Origin: Micromonospora chokoriensis
GTDB lineage: Bacteria > Actinomycetota > Actinomycetes > Mycobacteriales > Micromonosporaceae
Assembly: GCF_900091505.1 (NCBI RefSeq)
Contig: NZ_LT607409.1
Coordinates: 6,448,001-6,512,000, forward strand
Direction of reading: 5' to 3'
Length of the DNA: 64,000 nucleotides
Below, piece after piece: positions 34,844-45,012 of the stretch; position 1 is the stretch's first letter, and the number at the start of each line of letters is the position of its first letter. The translations under genes and the position numbers were made by a program. The notes under the pieces were generated by a model, which was given only the letters and a program-made list of their open reading frames with translations, did no database searches and had not been told where the DNA came from.

Positions 34844-35140
34844 TCAGACGCACTCGCGGCAGATCAACTCGCCGTTTCGCTCGACTGCCAGCTGGCTACG
34901 GTGGTGGACCAGGAAGCAGCGGGCGCACCGGAACTCGTCCTGCTGCATCGGAAGCACCTTGACCGTGAGCTCCTCGTCGGCCAGATCGGCACCGGGCAGC
35001 TCGAAGCTCTCGGCGACCTCGGCCTCGTCGACGTCCACCGCGCCCGACTGTGAGTCGACGCGCCGTGCCTTGAGCTCTTCCAGGCTGTCCTCGCCGAGGT
35101 CGACCTCGTCGCGACGCGGGGCGTCGTAGTCGGTGGCCAT
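34844..35140 (-). CDS. DUF4193 family zinc-ribbon-like protein
   Basis: The 98-residue acidic protein starts ATDYDAPRRDEVDLGEDSLE and ends in a four-cysteine knuckle: CARC, then 21 residues, then CREC. That is the DUF4193 pattern, highly conserved in actinobacteria. A zinc ribbon is inferred from the CxxC pairs. The ATG at 35140 has GGGAG 9 nt upstream. The gene is divergent from the LytR_C gene across a 418-nt region. Function is unknown; conservation suggests a transcription or RNA-associated role, but nothing in the sequence proves it. Confidence 0.9.
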   Translation of the reverse strand: MATDYDAPRRDEVDLGEDSLEELKARRVDSQSGAVDVDEAEVAESFELPGADLADEELTVKVLPMQQDEFRCARCFLVHHRSQLAVERNGELICRECV

Positions 35141-35558
35141 CGGTTTCACTCTCCCATATCGATGTTGTCGCTTCCGGTTGTAACGCCGGACGACGCTGTT
35201 TCGGTTCCGCTGGCCGGCCACCACTTGTGTCGGGCACCCGACCCGAGGACCGAACGGGTCGAGCTCGCCGGGGCGACTCCCCTGCGAGCGCGGAACCTTA
35301 CCCCCCCTTGGGCGAGGCATGTATACCGCCCTTGCGGCTGAGTTGTACGCCCCCGCACGCGAAGTTGTTCCCAATGTGATTCAGGCGACACGAAGATAGG
35401 GGTAGTAGTACCCGGTTCGCGGTCGGCGCGCCGGCATGTCGGGCTGTTTCCACGCGACGGCCGGACAACCGTTAACCTCAGCGGCGTATTCGACGGTCGG
35501 CGGCCGGTCCGATCGTTGCCGGCCGTCGTCATCCACCAGAGGTCCCGGGAGTGCTCAG
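35141..35558. promoter_or_regulatory. 418-nt divergent intergenic region with promoter elements
   Basis: No coding sequence was found here. On the minus strand TATACA lies about 180 nt before the DUF4193 start and is a good -10 candidate. On the plus strand TAACCT at about 35474-35479 lies about 80 nt before the LytR_C start. Base composition is more AT-rich around 35300-35410 than in the flanks. A short imperfect inverted repeat (CGGCCGGTCC and TTGCCGGCCG) precedes the LytR_C gene. Confidence 0.5.
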
Positions 35559-36089
35559 ATGAGTTTTGCGCGGGTGCGAGCACTCGTCGTCGTCGGCCTG
35601 CTGGGGGTGCTGGCCCTGGCGTTCGTGGTGACCGCGATCATCCGGGACACCCAGGGAAAGGCCGGCACGGCCGAGGGCTGCCCGGAGGGTTGGCCGCTTG
35701 CCGACGTGACCCTGCACGAGCCCAAGGACGTCAAGATCAACGTGTTCAACGCGACCGACGAGCCCGGCCGGGCCGGCAGCGTCGCCGACGACTTCCGCAA
35801 CCGCAAGTTCCAGGTGCAGAAGGTCGGCAACGAGCGCAAGGGGTTCGACGACGTCGCGGTGCTGCGGTACGGCCCGAAGGGTGTCGGGTCCGCGCACCTG
35901 CTCCAGGCGTACTTCCTGAACAACGCCGAGCCGGGCTACGACCCGAAGCGCACCGACGACACCGTGGACGTGGTGCTGGGCAACGGCTTCCAGCAGCTCG
36001 CCACCACCACCGAGGTCAACCAGTCCCTGGGCGACATCGGCGCACCCCAGGCTCCCAAGGGCTCCTGCCCCTCCCCGGTCGCCAAGTGA
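35559..36089 (+). CDS. LytR_C domain envelope protein
   Basis: The 176-residue protein has an N-terminal signal-anchor helix (VRALVVVGLLGVLALAFVV, residues 6-24), and the rest is extracytoplasmic with a LytR_C-type domain (DVKINVFNATDEPGRAGSVA, FQVQKVGNERKGFDD, DTVDVVLGNGFQQL). Cys residues near CPEGWP and SCPSPV at the two ends may pair. Gene order (DUF4193, this gene, inositol monophosphatase, sigA) matches the mycobacterial cei locus, where the product supports envelope integrity; that function is transferred by synteny. GGGAG is 7 nt before the ATG. Confidence 0.87.
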   Translation: MSFARVRALVVVGLLGVLALAFVVTAIIRDTQGKAGTAEGCPEGWPLADVTLHEPKDVKINVFNATDEPGRAGSVADDFRNRKFQVQKVGNERKGFDDVAVLRYGPKGVGSAHLLQAYFLNNAEPGYDPKRTDDTVDVVLGNGFQQLATTTEVNQSLGDIGAPQAPKGSCPSPVAK

Positions 36090-36114
36090 CGGCCGGGTCG
36101 GTCTGACCGGCCGG

Positions 36115-36936
36115 TCAGGGGCCACCCGCGGCGTCCAGCTCGGCCAGCCGGTCGTGCAGCGACCCGAAGAGCGCCGGCGGGGCCGCGACCACCAGGTCCG
36201 GCCCCGGCGGCGCACCGGCCAGGCCGCCGACCCGCACCCCCGCCTCCGCGGCCACCAGCCCGCCCGCCGCCAGGTCCCAGGCCGCGAGACCCTTCTCGAA
36301 GTACGCGTCGAGCCGGCCCTCCGCGACCAGACACAGATCCAGCGCGGCGGCACCCAGGCGGCGGATGTCCCGTACGTGGGCGATCAAGCCGGCGACCACC
36401 CGGCCCTGGTGCGCACGACGACCGGCGTCGTAACCGAAGCCGGTGCCGACCAGCGCCTGCCCCAGGTCGACCTCGCCGGAGCACCGCAACCGGACACCGT
36501 CGCGCCAGGCCCCGCCCCCGACCGTGGCGGTCCACTCCTCGCCGGTGTGCACGTTGCGCACCACCCCGGCGACCACCACCCCGTCCACCTCGGCCGCCAA
36601 CGACACGGCGCTGTGCGGCAACCCGTAGAGGTAGTTGACGGTCCCGTCGATCGGATCGACGATCCACCGCACGCCGCCCGGGGCGACCGGACCGGTGTCG
36701 CGGATGCCGTACTCCTCGCCGAGCACGGCGTCGTCGGGTCGCAACTCCCGCAACGCGTCCAGCACCTGCCGCTCGACTGCCCGGTCCGCCGCGGTGACCA
36801 CGTCGGTGACCGTGCTCTTGGTCGCGGCCACGGAAACACCCTCGACCCGCATCCGGTACGCGGTGGCCGCCGCGTCCCGGGCGACACCGAGCGCGACCGC
36901 CAGAAGTTCCCGAGGTGACGGCGCCGAACGGTCCAT
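36115..36936 (-). CDS. suhB: Inositol monophosphatase family protein
   Basis: The 273-residue Mg-dependent phosphatase has metal-site motifs GEEYG, VDPIDGTVNYLYGLPHSAVS (the WxxDPxDGTxNF family signature, with Tyr for Phe) and the second signature AAWDLAAGGLVAAEAGVRVG. Substrate is probably inositol 1-phosphate or a related sugar phosphate, which matters for phosphatidylinositol and mycothiol supply in actinobacteria. The start is the ATG at 36936; the AAGGGGA upstream is weak. It is convergent with the LytR_C gene (25 nt) and divergent from the principal sigma factor. Confidence 0.93.
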   Translation of the reverse strand: MDRSAPSPRELLAVALGVARDAAATAYRMRVEGVSVAATKSTVTDVVTAADRAVERQVLDALRELRPDDAVLGEEYGIRDTGPVAPGGVRWIVDPIDGTVNYLYGLPHSAVSLAAEVDGVVVAGVVRNVHTGEEWTATVGGGAWRDGVRLRCSGEVDLGQALVGTGFGYDAGRRAHQGRVVAGLIAHVRDIRRLGAAALDLCLVAEGRLDAYFEKGLAAWDLAAGGLVAAEAGVRVGGLAGAPPGPDLVVAAPPALFGSLHDRLAELDAAGGP

Positions 36937-37225
36937 CCCAACGTCCCCTTCCCGCACGACCGGGGCGTTCGGGGCCCCGCGCGAGTATCATCCTTACAAA
37001 GTCCACATCAGCGCCGAATCGGCGGTCCCACTGCCGTTACGCAGTGCGGCGCAGGATGATCGCCGCAGACGGCGTTACAATTCACCCCTGCCCACGCGCC
37101 ACGGCCCGCCGACCACCGGCCGGTCCGAGACACGAGGGTCCCTCAACCACATCGCCCGGCCCGGTTGCCCCTCGCTGTGCCGGACAACCCGGCCGTGCCC
37201 GCTCTTCGCCTCCGGAAGGTCATTC

Positions 37226-38821
<1,596 letters not shown>

Positions 38822-38853
38822 CCGGGTTTCGTCAACCGAACGTGTCGTTTTGA

Positions 38854-38878
38854 CCACCTGGTGTGCAACACCAGATGG
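38854..38878 (+). terminator. Weak hairpin downstream of the principal sigma factor
   Basis: CCACCTGGTG (38854-38863) and CACCAGATGG (38869-38878) pair at 9 of 10 positions around a 5-nt loop, 32 nt after the stop. There is no U-tract, so it may be only a partial terminator. Confidence 0.4.
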
Positions 38879-39066
38879 TGATCGTCCGGATGCACGAATG
38901 TGATCGTTGACGTGGCACCCTGGGTGCACGGCACACTGTCCCTGCCAGGTGTGACCTCGGTCCCCCGCGGGCACACAGGGAAGGCAGTGCCTAGTAAGGG
39001 TGTTGCACCATAGGTGAGCAACGACCGAAGAGATTGTTCATCGGTGACGACCAGAGGAGGAAGGCG

Positions 39067-39300
39067 ATGACCCCGACCCTCACGCCGCCGCCCGAGACGG
39101 TGGCGCCCCCAGCCGCCGATGAACGGTGCGACCGCTGCAATGCTGCCGGGAAGCTCCGGATCACTCTGGCGGGTGGGAGCGAGCTGGTGTTCTGCGGGCA
39201 CCATGCGAACAAGTACGCGGAGGATCTCGTGAAGATCACCGAGCGGTTCGCGACGGAGCCCGATTTCAGCTGGCGTGGCGCCGATCTGATGGCGAACTGA
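39067..39300 (+). CDS. Small zinc-ribbon-like protein (DUF7455 type)
   Basis: The 77-residue protein has a Pro/Thr-rich start and a core with CDRC and, after 23 residues, CGHHANKYAEDL. This Cys/His pattern is of a small zinc-binding knuckle found near sigma-factor genes in actinobacteria. It ends FSWRGADLMAN. AGAGGAGGAAGG just upstream is a very strong ribosome-binding site, suggesting high expression. The ATG at 39067 is chosen over a TTG at 39034. Function unknown. A strong terminator follows. Confidence 0.85.
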   Translation: MTPTLTPPPETVAPPAADERCDRCNAAGKLRITLAGGSELVFCGHHANKYAEDLVKITERFATEPDFSWRGADLMAN

Positions 39301-39317
39301 ATCCACAAACCGACATA

Positions 39318-39360
39318 GCCGGCCGGAGGCACCCCGAGGGTGCCTCCGGCCGGCTTCTTC
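39318..39360 (+). terminator. Strong intrinsic terminator
   Basis: A perfect 16-bp stem, GCCGGCCGGAGGCACC (39318-39333) with GGTGCCTCCGGCCGGC (39339-39354), has a 5-nt loop and is followed by TTCTTC. It begins 18 nt after the small zinc-ribbon gene. The 122 nt from here to the helicase stop show nothing further. Confidence 0.9.
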
Positions 39361-39482
39361 GTACCCACACCCGCACAGTCCCGGACGATCAATCACCGCG
39401 CCTGGCCGCTTCCGCTCCGCGCCCACACGCCTCGCCCTGCACCGGCATGCCACGCGCCCTCGGGCGGACGCTCCCGGTGGGT

Positions 39483-41216
39483 CTAGAGGGTCTGGACCGT
39501 GGCGATGCGCTCCTCGAGCTGCTCGATCGTGGCCTGGGCGCTGGGCGGGCCGCCGCAGAGGCGGCGCAGCTCGGCATGGATCTTGCCGTGCGGTTGGCCG
39601 GTGCGATGGTGTCGTGCCGCCACCAGAGCGTTCAGTTGGCGCCGTAGCGCCACACGGCGCTGGGCGGCGCTCATGGGTGCCGGCGGCGCCGCGGTGGGCG
39701 CAGCGGCCGTCTGAGCGGGCCCGTCGGCGGTACGGCGGCGCTGCGCGGCGAGTTGTGCGGCTTGCCGCTTGGTCAGTAGCAGCGACACCTGATCGGCGGT
39801 GAGCAGACCGGGCAGGCCGAGGTATTCCTCTTCCTCGGGGGTGCCGGCCTGCGCGGCGGTGCCGAACGACGCGCCGTCAAAGATCACCTGGTCCAGTTCG
39901 GCGGTGGCCGAGAGCGCGGCGAAGCGCTTCTCCAACTCGCCGCTGGCCTGGTCGTCGCGCTGTGCTCGTTCCAGCAGGTCGTCGTCGAAGCCGTCGGATT
40001 CCTTGGGTTTGCCGAGTACGTGGTCCCGCTCGGTCTCCATCTCGCTGGCCAGCCCGAGCAGGTGCGGCACGCTGGGCAGGAACACCGACGCGGTCTCCCC
40101 GGGCCGGCGGGCCCGGACGAACCGGCCGATCGCCTGGGCGAAGTAGAGCGGTGTGCTGGCACTTGTGGCGTAGACCCCGACCGCGAGTCGCGGGATGTCG
40201 ACCCCTTCGGACACCATCCGCACCGCGACCAACCACCGCTGGTCGGATGCCGCGAACGTCGCGATCCGGGCCGAAGCGCCCTGGTCGTCGGAGAGCACCA
40301 CGGCGGCCTTCTCGCCGGTCACCTGCTCGATCAGCTTGGCGTACGAGCGGGCGGTCTGCTGGTCGGTGGCGATGATCAGCCCGCCGGCGTCGGCCATGCC
40401 GGCGTTGCGCAGCACGGTGAGTCGGGCGTCGGCGGCCCGCAGGACCTGCGGCATCCAGTCACCGGCGGGGTCCAGGGCGGTACGCCAGGCCTGTGCCACC
40501 AGATCCTGCGTCATGGGTTCACCGAGGCGGGCGGCCAACTCCTCCCCCGCGTTGGTCCGCCAGCGGGTCTCCCCGGAGTACGCCAGGAAGAGCACCGGCC
40601 GGACCACGCCGTCGCGGAGGGCGTCGGAGTAGCCGTACACCGAGTCGGCGCGGGAGCGCAGCAGCCCGTCCCCGCCCCGCTCGTAGCTGACGAACGGGAT
40701 CGGGTTGTCGTCGGAGCGGAACGGCGTCCCGGTGAGCATCAGCCGGCGTACGGCGGGTTCGAAGGCCGCCTTCACCCCGTCGCCCCAGGACCGGGAGTCG
40801 CCCGCGTGGTGGATCTCGTCGAGGATGACCAGGGTGCGTCGGGTCATGGTGCGCCGTCGGTGCACCTGCGGCGCCATCCCCACCTGGGCGTAGGTGATCA
40901 CCGCCCCGTGGAAGTCGGCCGCGGAGTGCACGTCGGCGTTGCGGAACGCTGCGTCGAGTTGGATGCCCACCCGGGCCGCCGCTTCGGCCCACTGGTTCTT
41001 CAGGTGCTCGGTCGGCGCGACCACTGTGACCGCCTCGACGGTGCCGTCGGCGAGCAGCTCGGCGGCGATCCGCAGGGCGAAGGTGGTCTTACCGGCGCCG
41101 GGGGTGGCGACCGCGGTGAAGTCCTCGGTACGCCGGCGCAGGTATTCGACCAGGGCCTTACGCTGCCAGGCGCGTAGCGCCGGGAACGTCTCGAGCACCG
41201 GCGTCCGGGCTGCCAC
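39483..41216 (-). CDS. DEAD/DEAH-box (superfamily 2) helicase
   Basis: The 577-residue protein has motif I ATPGAGKTTFALRIA, motif Ia VVAPTEHLKNQW, motif II DEIHH, motif III LTGTPFRSDD, and in the second RecA domain motif V-like VSEGVDIPRLAVGVYA and motif VI AIGRFVRARRPGE. That order places it in the XPB/RAD25-like or restriction-type SF2 group. The C-terminal 130 residues are helical with coiled-coil and Ala/Pro-rich parts. The GTG start has GAGGAG 5 nt upstream. A role in DNA repair or RNA metabolism is possible; no nuclease or methylase partner is adjacent, so it is not an obvious defence gene. Confidence 0.88.
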   Translation of the reverse strand: MAARTPVLETFPALRAWQRKALVEYLRRRTEDFTAVATPGAGKTTFALRIAAELLADGTVEAVTVVAPTEHLKNQWAEAAARVGIQLDAAFRNADVHSAADFHGAVITYAQVGMAPQVHRRRTMTRRTLVILDEIHHAGDSRSWGDGVKAAFEPAVRRLMLTGTPFRSDDNPIPFVSYERGGDGLLRSRADSVYGYSDALRDGVVRPVLFLAYSGETRWRTNAGEELAARLGEPMTQDLVAQAWRTALDPAGDWMPQVLRAADARLTVLRNAGMADAGGLIIATDQQTARSYAKLIEQVTGEKAAVVLSDDQGASARIATFAASDQRWLVAVRMVSEGVDIPRLAVGVYATSASTPLYFAQAIGRFVRARRPGETASVFLPSVPHLLGLASEMETERDHVLGKPKESDGFDDDLLERAQRDDQASGELEKRFAALSATAELDQVIFDGASFGTAAQAGTPEEEEYLGLPGLLTADQVSLLLTKRQAAQLAAQRRRTADGPAQTAAAPTAAPPAPMSAAQRRVALRRQLNALVAARHHRTGQPHGKIHAELRRLCGGPPSAQATIEQLEERIATVQTL

Positions 41217-41395
41217 GCGAAGCTCCTCTCCGACCGCACGACGGCGGATCCGGGGCGAGGGCCACGGTGACCGCCGCCCATGAAAACGCCTCCGCGCAGA
41301 AGCTGCCGCGAAGGCCGACTCAGCATAACCAGCGTCGGCCCGCCGTCCCAGGCGACGCCACGCTGGTCACATCCGCCACTCCGGCGGAGGGAGCC

Positions 41396-42040
41396 TCACC
41401 ACTCAGGGTCACCGGTTCGTGGCGGGCGCAGTGTCGCCACCGGGGCGGACCACCGTCGTCGCAGTGCGATCAGGCGTAGCCCGAACACCAGGACGGCGGC
41501 GGCGGTGAGCGGCACCGGCCCGGTCTGGTCGGTGGCGTACAGGAGCACCACCAGGATCGAGCCGGCCAGCGCGGCCACCGCGTAGATCTCCCGGCGCAGC
41601 ACCACGGGGATCTCGGCGGTGAGCAGGTCGCGGCCGAGCCCGCCGCCGATCGCGGTGAGCATGCCGATCAGGCAGGCGCCGACCGCCGGCACCTGGGCGT
41701 CGAGCGCCTTGACCGTGCCGGTGACGGTGAACAGCGCCAGGCCGGCCGCGTCCAGCACCAGGACGGTGGTGCGCAGTCGAGCCAGTTGGGGGTGCAGCCA
41801 GAAGACGGCGAGCGCGGTGATCGCGGCGGTGGCCGCGTACCGCCAGTCGGCGAAGGCCAGCGGCGGGACCTCGTCGATGGCCAGGTCCCGGAAGATCCCG
41901 CCACCGAGGGCGGCGACGAACCCGACGAAGGCGACGCCGAAGAGGTCCAGTCGCTTCGCCACGGCCGCGGAGGCCCCGGATGCGGCGAAGACCGCCACCC
42001 CGGCCAGATCGGCGAGGAGCAGGGCGGTGGAGGTGGTCAC
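41396..42040 (-). CDS. TRIC-type cation channel / UPF0126 membrane protein
   Basis: The 214-residue protein has about 7 membrane helices and an internal repeat. Each half carries the family motif: FVAALGGGIFRDLAIDEVPPL in the first half (given here as GGGIFRDL and DEVPPL) and TAIGGGLGRDLLTAEIPVVL in the second. It is the bacterial relative of trimeric intracellular cation channels, probably passing K+ or other monovalent cations. Length is typical. It lies 179 nt upstream of the helicase on the same strand, and 40 nt downstream of the DUF3039 gene. Confidence 0.92.
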   Translation of the reverse strand: MTTSTALLLADLAGVAVFAASGASAAVAKRLDLFGVAFVGFVAALGGGIFRDLAIDEVPPLAFADWRYAATAAITALAVFWLHPQLARLRTTVLVLDAAGLALFTVTGTVKALDAQVPAVGACLIGMLTAIGGGLGRDLLTAEIPVVLRREIYAVAALAGSILVVLLYATDQTGPVPLTAAAVLVFGLRLIALRRRWSAPVATLRPPRTGDPEW

Positions 42041-42080
42041 CGCCGCAGGCTACGTCGCCGGCCGGGATGCCGGCCCGCGT

Positions 42081-42299
42081 TCACTCGCGGTACGAGTCGT
42101 AGATCTCCTTGCACTTGGGGCAGACCGGCGAACCCGGCTTGGCCGCCTTGGTGACCGGGAACGTCTCGCCGCAGAGCGCGACGACGAAGGTGCCCATGAC
42201 GGCACTCTCGGCGATCTTCTCCTTGCGGACGTAGTGGAACATCTCGGGACCGGTGTCGGCGTCCTTCAGCTCCGGACGTTCGAGAACCTCTGTGCTCAC
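42081..42299 (-). CDS. DUF3039 domain-containing protein
   Basis: The 72-residue protein begins VSTEVLERPELKDADTGPEM and has a CGETF...CPKCKEIYDSY Cys knuckle that suits zinc binding. The pattern matches the small actinobacterial DUF3039 family. GGAGG lies 8 nt before the GTG at 42299; the longer ORF upstream is unconserved. Function unknown. It is divergent from the pseudouridine glycosidase gene. Confidence 0.87.
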   Translation of the reverse strand: MSTEVLERPELKDADTGPEMFHYVRKEKIAESAVMGTFVVALCGETFPVTKAAKPGSPVCPKCKEIYDSYRE

Positions 42300-42387
42300 G
42301 TCTGCACCTCCAACCGTCAAGTTTGGCAGGTCATCACGGCCGGGTCCACTTGAGCCCGGCGGACACCCGACCCCGTACGGTGCCAAC

Positions 42388-43323
42388 GTGACTGACTTTC
42401 GCATCAGCTACGGCACCGAGGTCGCCGAAGCACTGCGCGACGGCCGACCCGTCGTCGCCCTGGAGAGCACCATCGTCTCGCACGGCCTGCCCCGGCCGGA
42501 GAACCTGCGGGTGGCCAGGGAGATCGAGCAGGCGGTTCGGGACGCCGGGGCCGTTCCGGCCACCATCGGGATGATCCGCGGCGAGGTGGTGGTCGGCCTC
42601 GACGACGCGCAGCTGACCCGCCTCGCCACCGTCGACGGAGTGACGAAGCTCTCGGTCCGTGACCTCGCGGTGGCGGCGGCGACGGGCGCGGACGGCGCGA
42701 CGACGGTGGCCGCGACCAGCGCGGTGGCCGCCGCAGCCGGCATCGGGGTGTTCGCCACCGGCGGGCTGGGTGGGGTGCACCGGGAGGCGGCGCACACCTT
42801 CGACGAGTCGGCCGACCTGACCACCCTGGCCCAGACCCCGATCGCCGTGGTCTGCGCCGGGGTCAAGTCGATCCTCGACGTGGGCGCGACGCTGGAACGC
42901 CTGGAGACCCTCGGCGTCGCCGTGGTCGGTTACCGCACGCGCCGGTTCCCCGGTTTCTACCTCACCGACGCCGGTTTCGACCTCGACTGGTCGGTGGACT
43001 CGCCGGAGCAGGTCGCCGCCGTGCTCGCCGCCCGGGACGAGCACGCCGTGCACACCGGCGGGCTGCTCGTCGCCAACCCGCTGCCGGTCGACGAACAGCT
43101 CGACCCGGACCTGCACGACCGGACCCTCGCCGAGGGCCTGGCCCTGCTGGATCGGGACGGCATCACCGGAAAGGCCGTCACGCCGTACCTGCTGGCGCAC
43201 TTCCACTCGGCCACCGAGGGCGCGAGCCTGGCGGTGAACGTCCGGATCATTCTGCGCAACGCCGACCTGGCCGCGCGGATCGCGGTCGCCGCGGCGGCCC
43301 GCAGCACCACCGCCCCGGCGTGA
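42388..43323 (+). CDS. psuG: Pseudouridine-5'-phosphate glycosidase
   Basis: The 311-residue enzyme reversibly splits pseudouridine 5'-phosphate into uracil and ribose 5-phosphate. Signature stretches include VVALESTIVSHGLPRPENL, VPATIGMIRGEVVVGL, GIGVFATGGLGGVHR, VCAGVKSILDVGATLE and LLVANPLP, all typical of IndA/PsuG. TACGGT (42376-42381) lies 6 nt before the GTG, with no Shine-Dalgarno sequence: leaderless. Its stop overlaps the following sugar-kinase start (GTGA), as in the psuGK pair. Confidence 0.93.
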   Translation: MTDFRISYGTEVAEALRDGRPVVALESTIVSHGLPRPENLRVAREIEQAVRDAGAVPATIGMIRGEVVVGLDDAQLTRLATVDGVTKLSVRDLAVAAATGADGATTVAATSAVAAAAGIGVFATGGLGGVHREAAHTFDESADLTTLAQTPIAVVCAGVKSILDVGATLERLETLGVAVVGYRTRRFPGFYLTDAGFDLDWSVDSPEQVAAVLAARDEHAVHTGGLLVANPLPVDEQLDPDLHDRTLAEGLALLDRDGITGKAVTPYLLAHFHSATEGASLAVNVRIILRNADLAARIAVAAAARSTTAPA

Positions 43324-44219
43324 CGCGACCGGCCCGGGTGGTCGTCGTCGGCGACGTGATCACCGACGTGGTCGCCGTGCTGTCCGGGCCCCTCGCGGCC
43401 GGCTCGGACACCGGGGCGGAGATCAGTCTCGGCGGTGGTGGTCAGGCGGCCAACACCGCTGCCTGGGTCGCCGCACAACGGGTGGACGTCACGCTGGTCG
43501 GCGCGGTCGGTGACGACGACGCGGGGCGGGACCGGGTGGCCGAACTGACCCGGGCGGGCGTCGACTGCGCGGTCGAGCGGATCGAGGGCGTACCCACCGG
43601 CACGGTGATCGTGTTGGCGGCCGACGACGAGCGGACCATGGTCAGTCAGCGGGGCGCGAACCTGCGGCTGAGCGGCGCGCACGTCGAGCGGGCCGTCGCG
43701 GCGGCGCCCGACGCTGGGCATCTGCACCTGTCCGCGTACACCCTGCTGGACGCCGCGTCGCGCGGCGCGGGGCTGCGGGCGTTGGCCGCCGCCCGCGAGC
43801 GCGGGCTCACCACGAGCGTCGACGCGGCCTCCGCGGCGCCGCTGCGGCGAGTCGGTGCGGCGGCGTTCCTGAGTTGGGTACGCGACATCGACCTGCTGCT
43901 GGTCAACGCGGACGAGGCGACGGCGCTGGCCGGCGGGCTGGACCCGGCGGCGCAGGGGCGGGTGTTGTCGGCGACGGCCCGGCGGGTGGTGGTCAAGCGC
44001 GGGGCGGCCGGCGCGGTCTGGGTGGACCGCACCGGGGCCGTCCACGTGGCCTCAGCCCGCCGGACGGCGGTGGTGGACGTCACGGGCGCCGGGGACGCCT
44101 TCGCGGCCGGCCTGCTCACCGCGTGGCTCGCGGGCGCCACCCCGGCCGCGGCGCTGAGCCGCGCCACCGACCTGGGGGCGATGGCCGTCTCCACCGCCGG
44201 CGCGCGTCCGCAGCCGTGA
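43320..44219 (+). CDS. psuK: PfkB-family carbohydrate kinase, probable pseudouridine kinase
   Basis: The 299-residue ribokinase-fold protein has VVVVGDVITDVVAVL at the N-terminus, the PfkB signature region GGGGQAANTAAWVAA and the catalytic anion-hole motif DVTGAGDAFAAGLL. The 4-nt overlap with psuG gives coupled translation and strongly suggests it phosphorylates pseudouridine to feed PsuG. The sequence alone cannot exclude another nucleoside or sugar. A hairpin terminator follows. Confidence 0.85.
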   Translation: MTRPARVVVVGDVITDVVAVLSGPLAAGSDTGAEISLGGGGQAANTAAWVAAQRVDVTLVGAVGDDDAGRDRVAELTRAGVDCAVERIEGVPTGTVIVLAADDERTMVSQRGANLRLSGAHVERAVAAAPDAGHLHLSAYTLLDAASRGAGLRALAAARERGLTTSVDAASAAPLRRVGAAAFLSWVRDIDLLLVNADEATALAGGLDPAAQGRVLSATARRVVVKRGAAGAVWVDRTGAVHVASARRTAVVDVTGAGDAFAAGLLTAWLAGATPAAALSRATDLGAMAVSTAGARPQP

Positions 44220-44224
44220 CGGTA

Positions 44225-44256
44225 CGAACCCTGGCCCGTTCGCGGGTCAGGGTTCG
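44225..44256. terminator. Bidirectional terminator between psuK and the DUF3099 gene
   Basis: CGAACCCTGGCCCG (44225-44238) pairs with CGGGTCAGGGTTCG (44243-44256) around a TTCG tetraloop, with one mismatch. The right arm overlaps the 3' end of the convergent DUF3099 gene. Confidence 0.8.
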
Positions 44257-44606
44257 GCGTCGATGACCTTATGCGGGCGTTCCTCGGCGGTGAGGCTCAT
44301 CGGCGGCGTCTCGTCCCGCCGACGGGGGTGGAACCGGTTGGCGAGCCGGTGCTCTTCCTTGGGCGGCCGGTCGTTGGCCAGCAGCACGGCCAGCCAGGGG
44401 ATGAGCACCATGCCGAGGCCGCACAGCGGCAGCCAGAGCCAGAGCAGTGGGGCGTTCGCACCGACCAGGATCGCGCCGACGACGATGCACAGCACCCGGA
44501 TGCCCATCATCAGGACATAACGGCGCTGGCGACTGTTGAGCTGGTCGTCCTGGCTGCGCGAGGCGTCGGTGATGAGAATCGGCTGATACGCCTGCCGCTT
44601 CACCAT
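44247..44606 (-). CDS. DUF3099 membrane protein
   Basis: The 119-residue protein has an N-terminal cytoplasmic segment (PILITDASRSQDDQLNSRQR), two adjacent membrane helices (about 34-50 and 53-76) and a charged C-terminus. It matches the actinobacterial DUF3099 family, often found near sigB. Function unknown. TAGGAGG directly before the ATG is a strong ribosome-binding site. It is convergent with psuK. Confidence 0.87.
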   Translation of the reverse strand: MVKRQAYQPILITDASRSQDDQLNSRQRRYVLMMGIRVLCIVVGAILVGANAPLLWLWLPLCGLGMVLIPWLAVLLANDRPPKEEHRLANRFHPRRRDETPPMSLTAEERPHKVIDAEP

Positions 44607-44681
44607 GGACCTCCTACGAGGGGATTACCCCTCATCCTGTCACCGTGAGGCCGTGATCAGCGAACTTCGAGTCATCCCGGA

Positions 44682-44704
44682 ACGTGTTACGTACGTGGTA
44701 CGCT
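44682..44704 (+). promoter_or_regulatory. Promoter/operator of the BrnTA-like module
   Basis: Two tandem 11-bp units, ACGTGTTACGT (44682-44692) and ACGTGGTACGC (44693-44703), each form the quasi-palindrome ACGT-N3-ACGT. The -10 TACGCT (44699-44704) overlaps the second unit, and the GTG start is 7 nt after it. A ribbon-helix-helix antitoxin bound here would block RNA polymerase, consistent with autorepression. Confidence 0.6.
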
Positions 44705-44711
44705 CCCGAGC

Positions 44712-44999
44712 GTGGGCAGCAGGTTCAGCTTCACCGACGAGGCGTTGGCCAACCTGAGGGTCTACGACGTCACGCCCGGGGAAGTCTGGGAGGCGCTGCA
44801 CAGCGCCCGACGGGTCATCCGCCATCTGGGCGACGACGTGATGGTGGTCTACGCCGCCGCCCGTCGGGGCCGCCGACTGGCGGTGCTGCTCGCCGAGGCC
44901 GATGGCACCGACAACGACTGGGACATCCTCTCCGCCCGTGAGCTGAGCGACGCCGAGTCCAAGCGCTACGACGAGGCCGTGCGGAGATCTCGCCGATGA
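44712..44999 (+). CDS. BrnT-like toxin of a type II toxin-antitoxin module
   Basis: The 95-residue protein has a BrnT/RelE-like beta-sheet. It opens SRFSFTDEALANLRVYDVTP, continues VMVVYAAARRGRRLAVLLAE and ends DWDILSARELSDAESKRYDEA, which resembles the BrnT ending (ISAR then ER-type motif). BrnT toxins are ribonucleases. The assignment is by pattern and by the ribbon-helix-helix gene directly downstream; catalytic residues were not verified. It starts with a GTG and appears leaderless. Confidence 0.65.
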   Translation: MGSRFSFTDEALANLRVYDVTPGEVWEALHSARRVIRHLGDDVMVVYAAARRGRRLAVLLAEADGTDNDWDILSARELSDAESKRYDEAVRRSRR

Positions 45000-45012
45000 G
45001 GAGGCCGTGACG

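Noticed and set aside
39483..41216. Helicase as part of a defence system
   Set aside because: No nuclease, methylase or other defence gene is adjacent; neighbours are housekeeping or conserved genes.
44712..44999. Stand-alone hypothetical gene instead of a toxin
   Set aside because: The ribbon-helix-helix gene 13 nt downstream and the operator upstream make a toxin-antitoxin pair more likely, though the toxin class is uncertain.
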